From: Chryseobacterium gilvum
GTDB lineage: Bacteria > Bacteroidota > Bacteroidia > Flavobacteriales > Weeksellaceae
Length of the DNA: 64,000 nucleotides
Direction: 5' to 3'
Assembly (NCBI RefSeq): GCF_025628965.1
Contig: NZ_JAOTEN010000002.1
Coordinates: 310,001 to 374,000 of the forward strand
Shown here one piece after another: positions 60,586 to 64,000 of the stretch. The notes below the pieces were generated by a model. The model ran no database searches. It had not been told where the DNA came from and saw only the letters and a program-made list of their open reading frames with translations. The stretch's first letter is position 1. Every line of letters starts with the position of its first letter. The position numbers were made by a program, and so were the translations under genes.

Positions 60586-62787
60586 ATGAAAAGAATATTT
60601 TTACTATTCACATTCCTGTTAGGTTTTGCTCAGATGAGGGCAGATGAAGGAATGTGGCTATTGATGCTCGTTAAAAGACTTAACGGAGTTGATATGCAGA
60701 AAGAAGGTCTGCATTTGACACCGGAAGAGATTTATTCAGTGAATAATTCTAGCCTAAAAGATGCGATTGTAAGCTTCGGAGGATTTTGTACCGGAGAAAT
60801 CGTATCAGATCAGGGGCTTATTTTCACCAATCACCACTGTGGTTATGGTGCTGTTGCCGCTGCTTCCACTCCGTCAAAGGACTATCTGAAAAACGGTTTC
60901 TGGGCGATGAAGCAGAAAGACGAATTCAATGCTAAAGATCTGTATGTAAGATTCTTAGTAAGAATGGATGATGCGACGCAAAGAATCAATTCTAAACTGA
61001 ATAACAATATGACCGCTGCAGAAAGAAAGGCGGTAATTGATGCGGAAACAAAAGCCATTCAGACAGAAAATTCTGAAAATGGAAAATACACCGTTGTGGT
61101 AAGAGATTTCTTTAACGGAAACGAATTTTATTATTTTGTATATCAGGATTATAAAGATATCAGATTGGTAGGTGCGCCACCATCATCATTAGGAAAATAT
61201 GGCGGCGATACAGACAACTGGGAGTGGCCGAGACATACTGCAGACTTTACAGTTTTCAGAGTGTATGCTGATGCAGCAGGAAACCCTGCAGAATTTGCAC
61301 CCACCAATGTTCCTTTAAAACCAAAACATTTTTTACCGGTTTCTCTTAAAGGCGTTAAGCCAGGAGACTTTTCAATGATCTTGGGATATCCCGGAAGAAC
61401 CAACCGTTATTTAACGTCTTACGGAATTCAGCAAATGGTAAGCAAAGACTATCCGGCTTGGGTAGAAGCTTCAAAATTAGCGATGGATGTAATGAAGAAG
61501 TATATGGATAAAGATAAAGCAACCCAACTCAACTATGCTTCTCAATATGCTTCTGTAGCCAATTATTGGAAAAACAGACAGGGAACCATCGATGCTGTTG
61601 AAAAAAACGGGACTATTACCGACAAGCAAAATCTTGAGGCCGAGTATAAAAAATGGTCTGTGCAGCCTGGAAACGAAATGTATGACGGCGTTTTAGAAGA
61701 TATCGGACTGTATTACAAGCAGGTTTCTGACAGAAATGTAGAAAGAAATTATGCTTCTATACTAACGAGAAATGCCAAATATATTTCTCTGGCATTTCAA
61801 CTTGCTCCTGCTCTTGATACTTATGCTAAACAGGATTTAGCCGGAAAAGTTGCCATGAAAGCTAAAATGGAAGAAACCATTAAAAATGCGTATGAAAATA
61901 TCAACACAACTTTAGAAGGAGAAATGTTGAATTCTATGGTTAATCTCTATCAGACAAAAGTAAACAAAGATGTCGCTTCAGAAACTTTGATGGCTTTAGA
62001 TGCTAAAAATTTATCGAATGTTGCATATTCATCGATTTTCGCCAATAAAACTTCGGTAACCAACTTTATGTTGAATCCTGACCGCTTGAAGCTCGATGCA
62101 GATCCACTTTTGAAAATCGCAAAAGGAATTGCCGCAGATCAGAAAGCTTCAAGTGAAAGATTTGTGAAAATAGACGATAATTTTGCCAAAAACAACCGTC
62201 TTTTCTTAGCCGGATTAATGAAATCCCAGCCAAACAAAAAATTCTATCCGGATGCAAACTCTACCATGAGACTGACTTACGGACAAATCGATACATTGCC
62301 TATCAGAACAGACAGAAACTATTATGGTGTAACCGATAACTACTACACTACAATGGAAGGTTTAGTAGGAAAATACAAAGCTGGTGACGAAGAATTTGAT
62401 CTTCCTCAAAGAGTGCTTGCGCTTCAGGGAGCAAAAGACTACGGAATGTATGCTGATAAAGCAGGATATCTTCCCGTAAACTTCCTTTCAAATAATGATA
62501 TTACAGGAGGAAACTCTGGTTCTCCGGTGATAGACGGTGATGGAAACCTGATCGGTATTGCATTTGACGGAAACAGCGAAGCATTAAGCGGAGATATCGT
62601 TTTCGAAAAAGAATGGCAGAAAACCATCAGTGTAGATATCCGTTTTGTACTTTGGACGATCGACAAATTTGCCGGTGCAAGAAGAATTGTAGACGAACTG
62701 AAATTAGTGAAAGACGAAAATACGCCTGCAGATACAGGTGCTTCTAAAATCAAAAATGCAGCTCCTGCAAAAAAGAAAAAGAAATAG
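60586..62787 (+). CDS. S46-family dipeptidyl-peptidase (DPP7-like by S1 residue)
   Basis: 733-residue periplasmic serine exopeptidase that releases dipeptides from peptide N-termini. A signal peptide ends MRAD (about 20). The catalytic triad regions are FTNHHCGYGA (His about 84), DTDNWEWPRHTADF (Asp) and TGGNSGSPV (Ser644). Eighteen residues after the Ser, FDGN has Gly662, the position that is Gly in DPP7 (hydrophobic P1) and Arg in DPP11 (acidic P1). The C-terminal AKKKKK is a basic tail. Supports amino-acid feeding on peptides. Confidence 0.93.
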   Translation: MKRIFLLFTFLLGFAQMRADEGMWLLMLVKRLNGVDMQKEGLHLTPEEIYSVNNSSLKDAIVSFGGFCTGEIVSDQGLIFTNHHCGYGAVAAASTPSKDYLKNGFWAMKQKDEFNAKDLYVRFLVRMDDATQRINSKLNNNMTAAERKAVIDAETKAIQTENSENGKYTVVVRDFFNGNEFYYFVYQDYKDIRLVGAPPSSLGKYGGDTDNWEWPRHTADFTVFRVYADAAGNPAEFAPTNVPLKPKHFLPVSLKGVKPGDFSMILGYPGRTNRYLTSYGIQQMVSKDYPAWVEASKLAMDVMKKYMDKDKATQLNYASQYASVANYWKNRQGTIDAVEKNGTITDKQNLEAEYKKWSVQPGNEMYDGVLEDIGLYYKQVSDRNVERNYASILTRNAKYISLAFQLAPALDTYAKQDLAGKVAMKAKMEETIKNAYENINTTLEGEMLNSMVNLYQTKVNKDVASETLMALDAKNLSNVAYSSIFANKTSVTNFMLNPDRLKLDADPLLKIAKGIAADQKASSERFVKIDDNFAKNNRLFLAGLMKSQPNKKFYPDANSTMRLTYGQIDTLPIRTDRNYYGVTDNYYTTMEGLVGKYKAGDEEFDLPQRVLALQGAKDYGMYADKAGYLPVNFLSNNDITGGNSGSPVIDGDGNLIGIAFDGNSEALSGDIVFEKEWQKTISVDIRFVLWTIDKFAGARRIVDELKLVKDENTPADTGASKIKNAAPAKKKKK

Positions 62788-62805
62788 TTTTTAAATGATA
62801 TTTCG

Positions 62806-62833
62806 AAACCGTGGAATTTTTATTTCACGGTTT
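62806..62833 (+). terminator. Terminator of the S46 peptidase gene
   Basis: AAACCGTG (62806-62813) and CACGGTTT (62826-62833), extended inward with wobble pairs, followed by a T-run. Confidence 0.85.
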
Positions 62834-62864
62834 TTTTTATTTTTAATGATTCAATTTTAATTAC

Positions 62865-63341
62865 ATGAAACCAGAAGAAATCCATTTTAAAGCTATTATA
62901 AAGCAAAGCGGAACGATGAATGCAGCTTTTGTAGAATTTCCTTTTTCCGTTAAAGAGCTTTTCGGGAAGAAAGGGCAGGTAAAAATCAAAGCTTTATTTG
63001 ATGACAGTATAGAATATCGCGGAAGCCTGGCCAAAATGAAATCCGAATGTCATATTTTAGGTTTGACGCAGGAAATCCGTAAAAAACTTGGGAAGACTTT
63101 CGGGGATGAGGTTTCTGTTTCGCTCCTGGAAGATAAAGAAGAAAGAACGGTGGAAATTTCCGATGACATCCTTACCGTTTTTAAAGAAAATAAAATCGCC
63201 AAAGAAATATTCGATAAAATGAGTTATACGCACCGAAAAGAATATATCCGATGGATTGAAGAAGCCAAGAAGCCCGAAACCAGAGAGAACAGGAAAACAA
63301 AAATGATCCAGATGATTTTAGAAGGCAAAAAAGGAATTTAA
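62865..63341 (+). CDS. DUF1905/YdeI-like protein
   Basis: 158 residues. The N-terminal DUF1905 beta-barrel has AAFVEFPFSVKELFGKKGQ, VKIKALFDDSIEYRGSLAKM and LGLTQEIRKKLGKTFGDEV. The C-terminal helices (about 95-155) contain MSYTHRKEYIRWIEEAKKPE and TRENRKTKMIQMILEGKK, the YdeI/OmpD-associated pattern. Members are linked to bacteriocin or antimicrobial tolerance in some reports; the biochemical role is unknown. Full length, cytoplasmic. Confidence 0.88.
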   Translation: MKPEEIHFKAIIKQSGTMNAAFVEFPFSVKELFGKKGQVKIKALFDDSIEYRGSLAKMKSECHILGLTQEIRKKLGKTFGDEVSVSLLEDKEERTVEISDDILTVFKENKIAKEIFDKMSYTHRKEYIRWIEEAKKPETRENRKTKMIQMILEGKKGI

Positions 63342-63357
63342 AGTTAAATTTTGCAGC

Positions 63358-64000
63358 TTACACACTCCAAAATTCCCAATCTAGGCTCCGGTATTGGATC
63401 GCCTCAGAAATATGATCAGATAGAATGTTTTCAGACCCTTCCAGATCTGCAATGGTTCTAGCCACTTTAAGAATTCTGTCAAAAGCTCTTGCAGAAAGGT
63501 TTAGTTTTTCCATCGCTAATTTAATCAGATTAAAAGATGTTTCATCAAGTTCACAGAATCGTTCAATTTCCCGGGAACCGATTTGCGCGTTATAACTGAT
63601 TGCCAAATCCTTATACCTTTCATTCTGGATCTCACGGGCTTTCAGAACCCGTTTTCTGATGTCTTCACTTTTTTCCCCTTTTCTCTTCTCAGTCAATTGC
63701 TCAAATTCAACTTTCTGAACCTCAATATGAATATCAATACGGTCCAGAAGCGGCCCTGAAAGTTTATTCATATACCGCTGCATTTCAAACACAGAAGAAG
63801 TGTTGTTGGGATCATCCGGAAAAAACCCGCTCGGACTCGGGTTCATGGAAGCCACTAACATAAAGCTTGAAGGATAATTTACCGTGAATTTTGCTCTTGA
63901 AATCGTGACTTCCCGGTCTTCTAAAGGTTGGCGCATCACCTCCAGAACCGTTCTTTTAAATTCGGGCATTTCATCAAGAAACAAAACGCCGTTATGAGCC
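63358..64000 (-). CDS. ComM/YifB-family Mg-chelatase-like AAA ATPase (5' part outside window)
   Basis: Partial: 214 codons are open to the window edge, the C-terminal part of a protein usually near 510 residues. The piece starts just before Walker B (GVLFLDEMPEFKRTVLEVMR) and has QPLEDREVTISRAKFTVNYP, the MNPSPSG segment (Ser where many ComM proteins have Cys) and the arginine-finger region LSGPLLDRIDIHIEV. The C-terminal Mg-chelatase helical domain follows (NLSARAFDRILKVARTIADL). ComM is a hexameric helicase for branch migration in natural transformation. Stop at 63358. Confidence 0.93.
   Translation of the reverse strand, partial: AHNGVLFLDEMPEFKRTVLEVMRQPLEDREVTISRAKFTVNYPSSFMLVASMNPSPSGFFPDDPNNTSSVFEMQRYMNKLSGPLLDRIDIHIEVQKVEFEQLTEKRKGEKSEDIRKRVLKAREIQNERYKDLAISYNAQIGSREIERFCELDETSFNLIKLAMEKLNLSARAFDRILKVARTIADLEGSENILSDHISEAIQYRSLDWEFWSV

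Noticed and set aside
1..64000. tRNA, rRNA, riboswitch, CRISPR, transposase or prophage genes
   Set aside because: None found on reading both strands; the cloverleaf and motif search was by eye only, so a small RNA could be missed.

Overview
The window reads as chromosome of a flavobacterium, most likely Chryseobacterium or a close relative in the Weeksellaceae. The evidence is the A+T-rich sequence, Bacteroidetes promoters of the form TTG-N17-23-TAnnTTTG, an almost complete lack of Shine-Dalgarno sites, and lineage-specific proteins: the gliding lipoprotein GldH, type IX secretion (T9SS) C-terminal sorting domains, a GLPGLI protein, an S46 dipeptidyl-peptidase and an alternative complex III. 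I see no rRNA, tRNA, CRISPR array, transposase or prophage. Gene density is high and no gap between genes exceeds 300 bases.

Layout. 1-5.2 kb: the 3' part of mreB (minus), then the haem operon hemA-hemC-hemD-hemE. 5.2-11.1 kb (minus): sufS, rplY, prs, then a two-gene operon of a FadL-type porin and an SGNH/GDSL lipoprotein. 11.4-17.3 kb (plus): ricT, gldH and a class A penicillin-binding protein in close succession, then selO. 17.3-20.6 kb: a T9SS-exported Asp-box protein, a polytopic membrane protein of unknown function and a SPOR protein. 20.8-29.2 kb: actABCDEF, the quinol:cytochrome c oxidoreductase of the respiratory chain, ended by a terminator and not followed by oxidase genes here. 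29.3-33.4 kb: an uncharacterised exported protein, a lipoprotein next to apt, then a membrane TPR protein with ribH. 33.5-37.1 kb: a minus-strand trio of two small lipoproteins and a glutathionylspermidine-synthase-like ATP-grasp enzyme, a zinc metalloprotease and a GLPGLI protein.

37.2-41.7 kb: an iron-sulphur assembly cluster (HesB/SufA-like, sufB, sufC, sufD) interrupted by a four-helix-bundle (S23-like) gene. 41.9-45.4 kb: rhomboid protease, dprA, gdhA. 45.6-47.6 kb: a YkgJ-like cysteine-cluster protein overlapping a KirBac potassium channel, with a truncated haemoglobin diverging from them. 47.6-53.1 kb (minus): an uncharacterised envelope operon (lipoprotein, two remotely similar exported proteins, DUF6122-like membrane protein), then a cation/proton antiporter. 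53.1-56.4 kb (minus): hflX, two tandem DUF4919-like genes and an AlkD-like gene, tightly packed. 56.6-60.0 kb: a three-gene exported module with a tail-fibre-like 848-residue repeat protein. 60.1-64.0 kb: META-domain lipoprotein, S46 peptidase, DUF1905/YdeI-like protein, and the 3' part of a ComM/YifB-type ATPase running off the end.

Most genes are housekeeping: haem and Fe-S biogenesis feed the haem- and cluster-rich complex III, and apt, prs and ribH supply nucleotides and flavin. The parts most worth a second look are (i) the four-helix-bundle gene, which sits exactly between the stop of the HesB gene and the start of sufB and is flanked on both sides by 34-base AT-rich octamer arrays in inverted orientation, as if it were a compact mobile cassette; (ii) the ATP-grasp enzyme translationally coupled to a small lipoprotein with an Arg/Gly/Ser-rich tail; (iii) the tandem diverged paralogues at 49-52 kb; (iv) the tail-fibre-like module at 56.6-60 kb; and (v) promoter boxes only 4 bases before start codons, suggesting leaderless mRNAs. 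Family assignments come from recognition of motifs in the translated sequence; no database search was run.
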